Source of the DNA: Chitinophaga sp. GbtcB8
Lineage (GTDB): Bacteria > Bacteroidota > Bacteroidia > Chitinophagales > Chitinophagaceae
Length of the DNA: 61,285 bases
Assembly: GCF_019091455.1 (NCBI RefSeq)
Contig: NZ_JAGXJN010000046.1
Span: forward strand, 1 to 61,285
Direction of reading: 5' to 3'
The notes under the pieces are model-generated. The model made no database searches and was not told the origin of the DNA. It was given only the letters and a program-made list of their open reading frames with translations. This document shows, in pieces, positions 1 to 8,335 of the stretch. Both the position numbers and the translations under genes were made by a program. Position 1 is the first letter of the stretch; each line of letters begins with the position of its first letter.

Positions 1-263
1 AAGCGGACCAGGTCGATATGGATAACCTGCTAACACTGCTGTGCGTGGCAGGTTGTAACTACATAATGGTCATACCCGGTGCAGATGATATTATGCTCAA
101 TTACCAGTCCACATCTTTTCATGATGCGCTGTATGTGCGTAAGGTGCTGGGTTTGCGACCGGCTCCTGAATTTGAGCAATGGCTATTGCAGCAGGGCATT
201 ATGGATGCACGGGGGAATCAGCTGCCCGTACATACGCACAGACTATTAGAGAATTTGAAGTAA
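1..263 (+). CDS. eutB: ethanolamine ammonia-lyase large subunit, C-terminal part
   Basis: The reading frame enters from the left edge (first full codon at base 3) and ends at 263, so only about 86 C-terminal residues are present. EutB is the large, cobalamin-binding catalytic subunit of the lyase that splits ethanolamine into acetaldehyde and ammonia. Visible signature: MDNLLTLLCVAGCNYIM, then the PGADDIMLNYQSTSFHDALY segment that is highly conserved near the EutB C-terminus. The eutC gene follows 109 bp downstream on the same strand, which supports the call. The gap between them holds a palindromic repeat. No microcompartment or eut reactivase gene is visible, but the upstream side is cut off. 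Confidence 0.93.
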   Translation, partial: ADQVDMDNLLTLLCVAGCNYIMVIPGADDIMLNYQSTSFHDALYVRKVLGLRPAPEFEQWLLQQGIMDARGNQLPVHTHRLLENLK

Positions 264-270
264 TTATGCG

Positions 271-344
271 CGTCATTGCGAGAAGCAGGGTGGAAAAAGC
301 GGGAGGCGCGACGAAGCAAAATCCCCCTGCTCCTCGCAATGACG
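271..344. repeat. REP/MITE-like palindrome between eutB and eutC
   Basis: The arms CGTCATTGCGAGAAGCAGG (271-289) and its near-perfect reverse complement (326-344) differ at one of 19 positions. They enclose 36 bp. The arm resembles the CGTCATTGCGAG palindromic repeats that turn up between genes in many bacteria. It begins 8 bp after the eutB stop and would form a strong hairpin in the eutBC transcript, so it may act as an attenuator or mRNA-stability element. Confidence 0.75.
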
Positions 345-372
345 GGCTTTTGGGTCAATTAATTCATCGTTT

Positions 373-1098
373 ATGCCCGATCCCTGGATACAGCTAAAAT
401 CCTTCACCCCCGCGCGCATAGCGCTGGGCAGAACCGGTACTGCCATTCCGTTAAAGGAAGTATTGCAATTCCGCATGGCGCATGCCCATGCGCGGGATGC
501 CGTATATTCCTTAGCAGATGTAAAAACCTTGCAGGATCAGCTAAGCACATTCCAGCTACCTGTACACATACTGCACAGCAGTGCAACCGACCGGCATGAG
601 TACCTGCAGCGCCCGGATAAAGGGCGTAAGCTGAATGAAAGCTCCGCGCAATTATTAACGGCAGCCAACAGTGATGTAGCCATTATTATTGCAGATGGTT
701 TATCTGCCACTGCGGTGAACAAACATGCAGTGCCTTTACTGCAGCAGCTGATTCCTTTGATACAGGGCGCTGGTATGAGCATTGGCGCCATTTGCCTGGT
801 ACAGCAGGGCAGGGTAGCAGTGGGCGATGAAGTAGCCGCTTTATTACAGGCAAAGGCCGCCATTATGCTCATCGGGGAAAGGCCGGGTTTAAGCTCACCG
901 GACAGCCTGGGCATGTACCTTACCTACCGCCCCAAAGTGGGGTTAACAGATGAGGCGCGAAACTGTATTTCCAATATCCGGGAAGCAGGCTTATCTTATG
1001 AAGCAGCCGCGGCCAAAACCTTTTATTTGCTGCGTGAAGCGGTACGCCTGCAGCTATCTGGTGTGCAGCTGAAAGACAATGAACATTTACTTTCCTGA
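373..1098 (+). CDS. eutC: ethanolamine ammonia-lyase small subunit
   Basis: A 241-residue EutC, slightly shorter than the enterobacterial protein (about 295 aa) because it lacks the long N-terminal extension. Family features: LGRTGTAIPLKEVLQFRMAH near the N-terminus (residues about 17-36), the VAIIIADGLSATAVNKHA segment, a GE-RPGLSSPDSLGMYLTY stretch and the final LREAVRLQLSGVQL helix. EutC pairs with EutB to form the adenosylcobalamin enzyme that turns ethanolamine into acetaldehyde and ammonia in the cytoplasm. It is co-directional with eutB and probably in the same transcript, despite the palindromic repeat in the gap. The next gene starts 18 bp downstream. Confidence 0.94.
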   Translation: MPDPWIQLKSFTPARIALGRTGTAIPLKEVLQFRMAHAHARDAVYSLADVKTLQDQLSTFQLPVHILHSSATDRHEYLQRPDKGRKLNESSAQLLTAANSDVAIIIADGLSATAVNKHAVPLLQQLIPLIQGAGMSIGAICLVQQGRVAVGDEVAALLQAKAAIMLIGERPGLSSPDSLGMYLTYRPKVGLTDEARNCISNIREAGLSYEAAAAKTFYLLREAVRLQLSGVQLKDNEHLLS

Positions 1099-1116
1099 AA
1101 ACGTATATTTACATAC

Positions 1117-2148
1117 GTGAGATACTCCCTTTACATTTTCCTGTTGTTGTGTTGCACACAAACCCATGCGCAAAAGCTGCGCGTTACTTTAGTTAAGAAT
1201 GAGCTGATCATGCAAAACCCGCCCTTTGCAGCCTGCCATGCATCCACCATTACGGCATTATCAAATAACCGCTTAATGGCAGCCTGGTTTGGCGGTTCGC
1301 GGGAAAGCGCCCCGGATGTATGTATTTACACCTCCACTTATGAGGATGGGCAGTGGAGCGCACCCCGGCGTGTAGCCGACGGCGTGATCAATGATACCCT
1401 GCGTTATCCCTGCTGGAACCCGGTACTGTTCCGCACAAGGGCTGGCCGCTTACTGCTGTTCTATAAAATAGGTAAATCGCCCCGCGAGTGGTGGGGTGTA
1501 ATGCGTACTTCCAGCGATGACGGCAAACATTGGTCGGCCGCGCAAAAGCTCCGGGATAGCCTGCTGGGGCCTATTAAGAACAAGCCGGTGCAGCTGGCCA
1601 ATGGCGATATTTTATATCCTTCCAGCACAGAAAGTAAAGATGAAAAACAGTGGCATATTCACCTGGAAAAGTCAGATGCAGAGGCGCAGCACTGGCAATA
1701 CCTGCCCGTTAACAACGATACCTTTGGCGTAATACAGCCCAGCATTTTATTTCATAAGGGCGATAGTTTGCAGCTGTTGTGCAGGAGCCGGCAGAACTAT
1801 GTGGTGCAATGCTGGTCCGGCGACCAGGGAGTTACCTGGGGCCCCTTATCCAAAACAGACCTGCCCAACCCTAATTCCGGCACGGATGCCGTAACCCTGC
1901 GCAATGGGCTGCAGGTGCTGGTGTACAATCCGCTTAGCGCAGGCAAAGAGTGGTTTGAAGGCCGCAGCAAATTAAACGTAGCCCTCTCTTCAGACGGGCG
2001 GCACTGGAAAGACATCTATGCATTGGAAGATCAGCAAAAAGGAGAGTTTAGTTATCCCGCCATTATTCAAACACCGGATGGGCTGTTACACATAACCTAT
2101 ACGGCTGATAGAAAAAATATCAGGCATGTAGTGTTACGTGTGAAATAG
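1117..2148 (+). CDS. exported sialidase-fold (BNR repeat) protein
   Basis: A 343-residue protein with a GTG start, 18 bp after eutC. An N-terminal signal peptide (MRYSLYIFLLLCCTQTHAQ) predicts export. The body looks like a six-bladed sialidase propeller of the BNR_2 type: Asp-box motifs SSDDGKHW (about residues 130-137), SGDQGVTW and SSDGRHW, and the N-terminal blade HASTITALSNNRLMAAWFGG. The family includes exo-alpha-sialidases, but many members act on other glycans or are uncharacterised, so sialic-acid specificity is not proven. Closeness to eutC suggests co-transcription with no obvious metabolic link. Confidence 0.8.
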   Translation: MRYSLYIFLLLCCTQTHAQKLRVTLVKNELIMQNPPFAACHASTITALSNNRLMAAWFGGSRESAPDVCIYTSTYEDGQWSAPRRVADGVINDTLRYPCWNPVLFRTRAGRLLLFYKIGKSPREWWGVMRTSSDDGKHWSAAQKLRDSLLGPIKNKPVQLANGDILYPSSTESKDEKQWHIHLEKSDAEAQHWQYLPVNNDTFGVIQPSILFHKGDSLQLLCRSRQNYVVQCWSGDQGVTWGPLSKTDLPNPNSGTDAVTLRNGLQVLVYNPLSAGKEWFEGRSKLNVALSSDGRHWKDIYALEDQQKGEFSYPAIIQTPDGLLHITYTADRKNIRHVVLRVK

Positions 2149-2246
2149 GTTCCTCAATATACCACCATGTATACACACCTTTAGGGGCGCGTTATAGCGG
2201 TTTTATGTGGTATGTCATTTGCAGCTATTCCCTTAGTTAATAGGGC

Positions 2247-2612
2247 ATGAAGAAAACAATAATGATAACAGATGATGATCCGGGCATTCAGGATATTTAC
2301 AAGTTAATACTTGAAAAGGCCGGTTATGCTACCGATTTGGTCCCTGATGGGGAACAGATCATGAAGAACCGGTTTGTATGTCCTGTTATCTTTTTGCTGG
2401 ATAAACAGCTGGTTGGTTATGACGGGTTGGATCTTTGCCGCCATCTTAAAAGCCAGGAAAGCACCCGGCATATTCCTGTAATAATGATCTCCGCTACCCC
2501 TGGTTTAAGCAGGGCCGCCCGGCAGGCCGGTGCAGATGCCTTTATGGAAAAACCATTTCACCGCGATGAGCTGCTGGCTATAGTAGAGAAATATGCCGGT
2601 GCCCCTGTTTAG
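2247..2612 (+). CDS. single-domain response regulator (CheY-like receiver)
   Basis: 121 residues, a receiver domain only. The acidic cluster is D9-D10-D11, the likely phosphoacceptor is D52 (FLLDKQL), the conserved Ser/Thr lies in MISAT and the conserved Lys in EKPF. The residue after D52 is Lys, where most receivers carry a small hydrophobic residue or Met. No output domain and no histidine kinase lies nearby, so it probably serves a kinase encoded elsewhere, either in a phosphorelay or by protein-protein contact. Confidence 0.88.
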   Translation: MKKTIMITDDDPGIQDIYKLILEKAGYATDLVPDGEQIMKNRFVCPVIFLLDKQLVGYDGLDLCRHLKSQESTRHIPVIMISATPGLSRAARQAGADAFMEKPFHRDELLAIVEKYAGAPV

Positions 2613-2634
2613 TTACTGCTGCACAAAGCAATAC

Positions 2635-3636
2635 CTATTTTTCCATTATACTTTTAATCTCTTCAATAAAACGCTCAATTTTCCTGCTTTGCCGGATGGT
2701 TGATACCACCATTACATTAGGCTGTTTTATATTAGGCGGTGTAAAATACATCTGCACTTCAGTACCTGCGTATACCATGTTGTAAGACTTACGTACGGTA
2801 CGGAATCCTGAGAAATCACTGAAAGCATATTTTTTATTGCCAATACCTATAGGGCTTATTCTTTCAATGGTACGGGCAGTGGGATTTAATATGATACGTG
2901 TAAAAGCCGCCAGCAGGAATATCAGGCCTAAGCCAAAGCAGCAAAGGAGGAATATTATTCTGCCGGTAGTGCCGTTGGTTTGGATCCAGGCGCTGCCGGT
3001 GCACTCATGAATGCCTAACGCTAAAAGCACAATACCTATGATGATAGTGCCGGCCTTTTTATTTTTAAGTGTATAAACACCTGCACTTTCGTTAAAATAC
3101 TGGTAAGCTGTAATGTTGCTGTTAGTATGTTCCGTTAGGGGTGCATACTGCGCTATGTATTCATGGATCAGGGGTATTACTTCCTGGCTGAATGCAACCG
3201 CGTTAGGGTCTGTTTCTTTTCCGTAGCCGGATGAAATAGTAATGCCTTTTCCGTATTTATTATTTTTGGGAAATATCCTGAAGTTAAAACCGCCGTACTG
3301 TTGTGTTACCGTATTTACGCCATGTAAGCGGTCAAAAGGAATGGTTCTGATGGGGATCAGTCCCAGCAGTTTTTGCTGCATGTTACCGGTAGCCCTGTCA
3401 AAAATGATCTGTGTTCTTGAATAGGCAAGGAACAGGATCACAATAGCCGCCAGCAAAAGCGCAACAGACCCCATAGTATTGGCGCTGCTGCGTTCTATAG
3501 TTATGAACAGGAAAAGCAATCCGCCAAAAAGAACGCCTAACACTATACTGAAAATAAGAAATACGCGGTAGGGATATATGGTTATACAGGCGTCGTCAAT
3601 AGTCCATCTTGTTTTAGTAAGGCCTTTTTGTGGCAT
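2635..3636 (-). CDS. membrane protein with two duplicated PH-like halves, unknown function
   Basis: 333 residues, not recognised as a named family. Two similar halves each hold a pair of membrane helices (residues about 25-50 and 55-72; about 195-213 and 225-250). Each pair is followed by a soluble segment that starts with a bacterial-PH-like pattern: QIIFDRATGNMQQKLLGLIP and later ILNPTARTIERISPIGIG. A basic C-terminus (IRQSRKIERFIEEIKSIMEK) ends the protein. It looks like an inner-membrane protein with cytoplasmic PH-like domains. It runs convergent to the response regulator with a 22 bp gap. Confidence 0.65.
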   Translation of the reverse strand: MPQKGLTKTRWTIDDACITIYPYRVFLIFSIVLGVLFGGLLFLFITIERSSANTMGSVALLLAAIVILFLAYSRTQIIFDRATGNMQQKLLGLIPIRTIPFDRLHGVNTVTQQYGGFNFRIFPKNNKYGKGITISSGYGKETDPNAVAFSQEVIPLIHEYIAQYAPLTEHTNSNITAYQYFNESAGVYTLKNKKAGTIIIGIVLLALGIHECTGSAWIQTNGTTGRIIFLLCCFGLGLIFLLAAFTRIILNPTARTIERISPIGIGNKKYAFSDFSGFRTVRKSYNMVYAGTEVQMYFTPPNIKQPNVMVVSTIRQSRKIERFIEEIKSIMEK

Positions 3637-3784
3637 GGGAAAGCAATAGTTTTTTATTGGTTAGAAATAAGTTAACAGTATAAAAGATCCCGGTGTATAA
3701 CAAACATCAAAAGCGTACCCTCGTTCCGGTAATATATTGTCCTCTGTAATTGTGGGAGCTAATATACTTCCGTTTTTTTATAAT

Positions 3785-3816
3785 AAAAAGCCGCCCCGGT
3801 ATTTACCGGGACGGCT
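3785..3816 (-). terminator. intrinsic terminator of the TIM-barrel gene
   Basis: A 13 bp stem (3789-3801 with 3804-3816, one mismatch, 2-base loop) is followed on the minus strand by a T-run (complement of 3781-3788). It lies 24 bp past the stop of the minus-strand gene ending at 3840. The rest of the gap 3637-3839 shows nothing coding. Confidence 0.8.
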
Positions 3817-3839
3817 ATACTATTTTGAGGCAGTAATGT

Positions 3840-4808
3840 TTAGAACAGGTTCTTTTTCACATAGTCTGCGCTTTGCTTAATACTCACGAAAGGATCAATA
3901 GTGATCTGGTCCTGCTCAACAAAAAAGTATTGTACACCGGCGGTTTTAGCTTTTGCAAAAATAGCTTTGAAATCAATGGTGCCGGTACCTACTTCTGCAA
4001 ACTTAATATCATTGGTAATTTTGCTAAGGTCTATGGTGCCGGTATCTGCCACGGGCTGCGGGGCATCCTTGCTCATGTCTTTCACATGCCACATAGGAAA
4101 ACGGCCGGGCGCTTTTTCAAAAAGCTGAACCGGGTCCTGCCCGGCTTTTTTAGCCCAGAACAGGTCCAGTTCAAAATGTACCAGCGCGGGATCTGTTTCA
4201 TTCAGGAGTATATCATATGCAGTAGACTTTCCATCAGCCAGTTTACGGAACTCCCAGAAGTGGTTATGGTACGCTACTTTTATGTTTGATTTTTTTAACA
4301 GCTCGCCGGCCTTATTCAGTTGTGCGGCTACAAATTTATAATCATCTGCCGGCACAGGGTATTTAGCTATGAGGTCCATGGGTGGAACGGGTATGGTGAA
4401 ATACTCCTGCCCCAGGGCTGCGGCCAGGTCGGCCTGCGCTTTCAGCGCTTCATCTTTCCCATTGCCCAGGGTTAAATAATCACTAAGCTGGTAATGCCCG
4501 CTGGGCGTAGTAAGGTTATGCTCTTTCAGCAGGGCTTTCAGCTGATCGGTTGTTAATCCCCAGAACGTAGAACCGGGACCGTTATACCCGAAATAGGTTT
4601 CTACTTGTTCATATCCCGCCTGGGCTACCTTTGCTATGGTATCTTTTACATCTTTGGTCAGCTGATCGCGCAGCGTATAAAGCTGTATGCCTAATTTGCG
4701 GCCACTAGCCTCTGTGGCGGGTTTACAGCTGAATATGGAAGAGGGGAGGGCTAAGCCGGCGGTCATTAATGCCACCTGCTGAATAAAAGACCTTCTGCTG
4801 TTGTTCAT
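3840..4808 (-). CDS. Tat-exported sugar phosphate isomerase/epimerase-like TIM barrel
   Basis: 322 residues. The N-terminus has a twin-arginine signal (SRRSFIQQVALMTAGLAL) followed by SIFSCKP, a possible lipobox, so the mature protein is probably a periplasmic lipoprotein. The remainder is an AP-endonuclease-2-type TIM barrel: LGIQLYTLRDQL, QAGYEQVETYFGY, HNHFWEF, HFELDLFWAKKAGQDP, WHVKDM and a final FVEQDQ strand, which carry the usual His/Glu/Asp metal ligands. Relatives isomerise or epimerise sugars and inositols; the substrate here is unknown. A hairpin terminator follows the gene. Confidence 0.85.
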   Translation of the reverse strand: MNNSRRSFIQQVALMTAGLALPSSIFSCKPATEASGRKLGIQLYTLRDQLTKDVKDTIAKVAQAGYEQVETYFGYNGPGSTFWGLTTDQLKALLKEHNLTTPSGHYQLSDYLTLGNGKDEALKAQADLAAALGQEYFTIPVPPMDLIAKYPVPADDYKFVAAQLNKAGELLKKSNIKVAYHNHFWEFRKLADGKSTAYDILLNETDPALVHFELDLFWAKKAGQDPVQLFEKAPGRFPMWHVKDMSKDAPQPVADTGTIDLSKITNDIKFAEVGTGTIDFKAIFAKAKTAGVQYFFVEQDQITIDPFVSIKQSADYVKKNLF

Positions 4809-4943
4809 AACGATGGTTTTAAGCTTAGGAAGAATAAAGAAAGAATGTGCACAATCTAATATTTTAATTGCAAATAAAACAGCCGGAGCCGATTAAAGTG
4901 TCTCTACTACAATCATTAGCGCAGCACTTTATATTTCGCACTA

Positions 4944-4967
4944 CCCAATTCGTAATTACTCACTCGC
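4944..4967. repeat. family A heptad repeat, short copy
   Basis: A short stretch containing AATTCGT AATTACT CACTCGC units. It holds the TAA stop of the M20 gene (4956-4958). A very similar edge (AATTCGTAATTATCACTCG) covers the stop of the gene ending at 28304, which suggests a shared element boundary. Confidence 0.5.
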
Positions 4968-6422
4968 ATCTCTATAATTCAGCGCCGGCTTCCTATCCCC
5001 CAGCAGGGCTTTATACTGGAAATCTGCGCCTCTTACTTTCTGGTATTCCTGTGTGGCTTTTTGTATCAGTACCGGATCAGAGAGCAGGTCTATGCCCGTC
5101 AAGGCCATGGTTTTAGCCGCCACCATCATACCTTTGGCGCCAATGTCGGTTCCGCCGCTGGCTACCGCCTGCCAGCTATGCGCCGGTGTGCCGGGCACCC
5201 AGGTAGCTGCGCTTAACCCTACGGTAGGCACATTCCAGCTTACATCTGCCACGTCTGTAGATCCGCTGATATCGCCTTTGCCCCCGGATTGCAGGGTATC
5301 TATGGTAGCAGCCTCACTTATTGCCGGCACTTTATAGGTAAAGCTGGTTTGTATCTTTTTCCCAAACGTTATTTCTTCGGGTGTGTAATTTACGCCGCCC
5401 ACCTGTTGCAGGTTGTTATACATGGCTGTTATCAGCGTCTGGTTAGGCAGCAGGTCATATACGCCGCCGGTAATTTCGTATTCCACTTTGGTATCAGTGC
5501 CCAAAGCTGCGCCCCTGGCGGCATTCACCACTCTGTCAAAAACACTGCGCACAATATCCCGGTCCACGTTGCGCACATAATAATATACTTCTGCAAAATC
5601 AGGCACCACGTTAGGGGCCTTGCCGCCGTTGGTAATTACGTAATGGATGCGGGTAGAGGAGGGGATGTGTTCTCGCATCATATTCACCATGTTATCCATA
5701 GCTTCTACACCATCCAGTGCAGAACGGCCCTTTTCCGGCGCGCCTGCTGCATGGGCGGAGAGGCCATGAAAGCGGAATTTGGCGCTGATGTTAGCCATGG
5801 TGCTGCCCGTCATTACTCCGTTATTGTCGCCCGGATGCCAGTGAATTACGGCATCCACGTCCTTAAACAAACCGGCACGCACCATATATACTTTGCCGGA
5901 GCCGCCTTCTTCGGCCGGGCAGCCATATACTTTAACCGTGCCTTTTAGCTTACCACCGGCTATCAGTTTTTTCAGTTCTATGCCGGCAGCTATGGAGGCC
6001 ACGCCAAATAAATGATGCCCGCAGCCATGCCCGGCGATCATGCCGCTTTTAGGCTGTTTTTCCGGTACTGCTTCCTGCGACAGGCCGGGCAGCGCATCAT
6101 ACTCCGCCAGGATACCGATTACCGGTTTACCGCTGCCATAGGTGGCTACAAAAGCGGTGGGAATGCCTGCTACGCCGGTATCTACACTAAAGCCATTGTC
6201 TTTCAGTGTTTGCTGCAGCAAGGCAGTGCTTTTATATTCTTTGTAACCTACTTCTGCATAATTCCATATTTGCAGCTCGGTTTTTTTATAGAAGTCGTAT
6301 TGTGACTGTATGTCCGTGACAGCCGTTTGTTTTAAAGCAGCCGTACCCTTTTGCTGTGCCCATACTGCAAGGGAAAGTAACAGGCTGGCACCGCTCAGCA
6401 ATAGCAGGAAATTTTTTTTCAT
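4956..6422 (-). CDS. exported M20-family amidohydrolase (AbgB-like)
   Basis: 488 residues with a clear signal peptide (MKKNFLLLLSGASLLLSLAVWAQ), so periplasmic or outer-membrane associated, unlike cytoplasmic AbgB. M20 metallopeptidase features: EYDALPG, the HGCGHHLFG metal site, CPAEEGGSGK with the catalytic Glu, WHPGDNN, an inserted dimerisation domain (about residues 215-330), and a C-terminal SGSTDVADVSWNVPT metal-ligand segment. AbgB-type enzymes hydrolyse N-acyl or aminobenzoyl-glutamate amides; the substrate here is inferred only. The stop codon lies in a family A repeat, and the upstream side opens onto the 0.7 kb DnaA-box region. Confidence 0.88.
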   Translation of the reverse strand: MKKNFLLLLSGASLLLSLAVWAQQKGTAALKQTAVTDIQSQYDFYKKTELQIWNYAEVGYKEYKSTALLQQTLKDNGFSVDTGVAGIPTAFVATYGSGKPVIGILAEYDALPGLSQEAVPEKQPKSGMIAGHGCGHHLFGVASIAAGIELKKLIAGGKLKGTVKVYGCPAEEGGSGKVYMVRAGLFKDVDAVIHWHPGDNNGVMTGSTMANISAKFRFHGLSAHAAGAPEKGRSALDGVEAMDNMVNMMREHIPSSTRIHYVITNGGKAPNVVPDFAEVYYYVRNVDRDIVRSVFDRVVNAARGAALGTDTKVEYEITGGVYDLLPNQTLITAMYNNLQQVGGVNYTPEEITFGKKIQTSFTYKVPAISEAATIDTLQSGGKGDISGSTDVADVSWNVPTVGLSAATWVPGTPAHSWQAVASGGTDIGAKGMMVAAKTMALTGIDLLSDPVLIQKATQEYQKVRGADFQYKALLGDRKPALNYRDASE

Positions 6423-6458
6423 AGTTGCAACATTTTATTGAATAATAGTGGTTATGTA

Positions 6459-6481
6459 ATACAGGTATAACATACCTGTAT
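6459..6481. promoter_or_regulatory. perfect 10 bp inverted repeat, operator-like
   Basis: ATACAGGTAT (6459-6468), AAC spacer, ATACCTGTAT (6472-6481). It lies 37 bp upstream of the M20 gene start on the minus strand, a typical place for a repressor site. A 72-codon minus-strand frame (6452-6670) overlaps it, but I do not count that frame as a gene. Confidence 0.5.
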
Positions 6482-6674
6482 CCTTAAACCATTTTCCTGG
6501 AAGGGAATGCTGTAAACAGTGTAGAAAGATTTTGGTTTGTGTTCTTCGTATAGCTGGGCACGTAACCCGATACCTAAATAACAAACAATTTCTCTCATTT
6601 TCACCTCCCCGGCATACATATTTATAAAGCTAAAATGTAGGGTCAGATAACTTTTAAATGACATGAACAAGCGG

Positions 6675-6802
6675 TGTGGATATCTTTAATGTGGATAAAT
6701 GTTACACGTGGAACATTTTAAAAAATCGTAACTAATTGTATTTCAGTATACAACTAATATGTGAATAACTCTGCTGTGGAAAACATCTTTTGGTGTGAAT
6801 AA
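6675..6802. other. cluster of DnaA-box-like sites (candidate oriC or DnaA-binding locus)
   Basis: Three exact matches to the DnaA box TTATNCACA, read on the minus strand, lie at 6690-6698, 6760-6768 and 6794-6802. Two 8-of-9 matches are at 6675-6683 and 6775-6783. All five share one orientation within 128 bp. The stretch 6713-6760 between them is AT-rich, like an unwinding element. The site sits in the roughly 690 bp gap 6423-7115, the largest non-coding gap in the window, and flanking genes run away from it on both sides. Apart from the palindrome at 6459 I see nothing else in the gap. Confidence 0.5.
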
Positions 6803-7115
6803 GTGCGAGCGCTTTTTTCATGTTTGATGGGCATTCCGGGGTAGATGACCCGGCAAAAGGGCTATTGGTAGTGGATTTTCTGCAGAAAAGGGATCATTAC
6901 AGGTAAATTGTCCTGCTAAAATTTACAGCAGCGCTTCCCGGGGATAGTTATGGAATTATACAACTAACCGGGGCTATTATTCAATATGGCGGTTATTTCT
7001 TACTTGTGACTTTACGGGAGGTTTGGTTTGGTATACCGGTGCATATAAAGAATATATCTTTGCGTTGTATATTCGCGCTGACCTGTTACTTGTCATTTAT
7101 ACATTTAAAACGTTC

Positions 7116-8129
7116 ATGAAAACACTGATTTGCACTACGCCCGGGCAATTTGCCTACGGAGAAAAGGAAAAACCGGTTCTAACAAAAGGCCAGGCTATTA
7201 TCAAAATAAACCGCATTGGCATTTGCGGTACGGATCTGCATGCATTTGAAGGCACCCAGCCTTATTTTGAATATCCCCGCATTTTAGGGCATGAGCTATC
7301 CGGTGAGTTAGTGGAAGCCGATGGTGCACCCGGGTTTGAAAAGGGCGAAGCCGTAACCTTTATACCTTATTTTAATTGCGGTACCTGTATTGCCTGCCGC
7401 TCCGGCAAGCCCAATTGCTGCACCAGCCTGAAAGTATGCGGTGTGCATGTGGATGGGGGCATGGTGGAGTATTTATCTGTACCCAGCCATACCCTGGTAC
7501 ATGGGCAGGGGCTTTCTTTTGATGAGCTGGCCCTGGTAGAGCCGCTGGCCATTGGCGCGCATGGCGTACGCCGGGCCGCCGTGCAACCGGGCGAGTTTGT
7601 GCTGGTAGTAGGCGCAGGGCCTATTGGCCTGGGCATTATGGAATTTTCCCGTATTGCCGGCGCACAGGTAATTGCCATGGATATTAATGAACACCGCCTG
7701 GCATTCTGTAAAGATAAATTGCAGATAGCCCATACGGTAAATGCTACTTCTGCCGATGTAATGGAGCAGCTGAAACAGATCACTAACGGCGACATGCCTA
7801 CGGTGGTAATAGATGCAACCGGCAGCTTAAAAGCCATTCAAAACGCATTTCAATATATGGCCCATGGCGCCCGTTATGTGCTGGTAGGGCTGCAGAAAGG
7901 GGAGATCAGCTTTTCCCATCCTGAATTTCACAAACGGGAATCAACCCTTATGAGCAGCCGCAACGCCACCCGTGAAGATTTTGAGCATGTAATAAGCTCC
8001 ATGAAAAAAGGATTGGTAAAACCAGCTACTTACATTACCCACCGCGTTGGCTTTGATGCCGTAAAGGATAACTTTGAAAGCTGGCTGGATCCCAGGAATG
8101 GCGTGATCAAGGCGATGGCATCGTTTTAA
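7116..8129 (+). CDS. zinc-dependent alcohol/polyol dehydrogenase (MDR family)
   Basis: 337 residues from the ATG at 7116. The frame stays open to 7023, but MKTLICTTPGQF matches the usual family start. Medium-chain dehydrogenase layout: catalytic zinc region GICGTDLHAFEG with GHELSGE, the structural zinc lobe with four cysteines (CGTCIACRSGKPNCC), and a Rossmann fold with VVGAGPIGLGIMEF binding NAD(P). It resembles the sorbitol, threonine and L-galactonate-5-dehydrogenase branch, which oxidises a secondary alcohol of a sugar acid or polyol. The substrate is not deducible. It is a cytoplasmic enzyme and appears monocistronic. Confidence 0.87.
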   Translation: MKTLICTTPGQFAYGEKEKPVLTKGQAIIKINRIGICGTDLHAFEGTQPYFEYPRILGHELSGELVEADGAPGFEKGEAVTFIPYFNCGTCIACRSGKPNCCTSLKVCGVHVDGGMVEYLSVPSHTLVHGQGLSFDELALVEPLAIGAHGVRRAAVQPGEFVLVVGAGPIGLGIMEFSRIAGAQVIAMDINEHRLAFCKDKLQIAHTVNATSADVMEQLKQITNGDMPTVVIDATGSLKAIQNAFQYMAHGARYVLVGLQKGEISFSHPEFHKRESTLMSSRNATREDFEHVISSMKKGLVKPATYITHRVGFDAVKDNFESWLDPRNGVIKAMASF

Positions 8130-8307
8130 TTAGCAAAGCAAAGTATTCTCAGTCTGCCCGCAAAGCGGGAATGCCAACGTACTATCAAAAGCAAATTGAT
8201 CTTGTTTTTAGGGAAAGATAACTACACTTGTAAGGACTCTTTTGTTACATGCCTGCCGTTAGTGAAAAAGAATTTAAAATAATTGATAATTATCTTCGCT
8301 TCCATCC

Positions 8308-8335
8308 ATTCGTAATTGACAATTCGTAATTCATG
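8308..8335. repeat. family A heptad repeat at the nlpE-like start codon
   Basis: Four 7-mers in phase: ATTCGTA, ATTGACA, ATTCGTA, ATTCATG (8308-8335). The ATG of the next gene is the end of the fourth unit, so the repeat supplies the start codon and the region just upstream. Confidence 0.7.

Noticed and set aside
5289..5948. 219-codon plus-strand frame across the M20 gene
   Set aside because: Antisense shadow; the M20 metal-site motifs are on the minus strand.
6452..6670. 72-codon minus-strand frame with a Shine-Dalgarno-like GGGGAGGTG before an inner ATG at 6598
   Set aside because: Its 3' end overlaps the perfect palindrome and its 5' end borders the DnaA-box cluster; no family resemblance.
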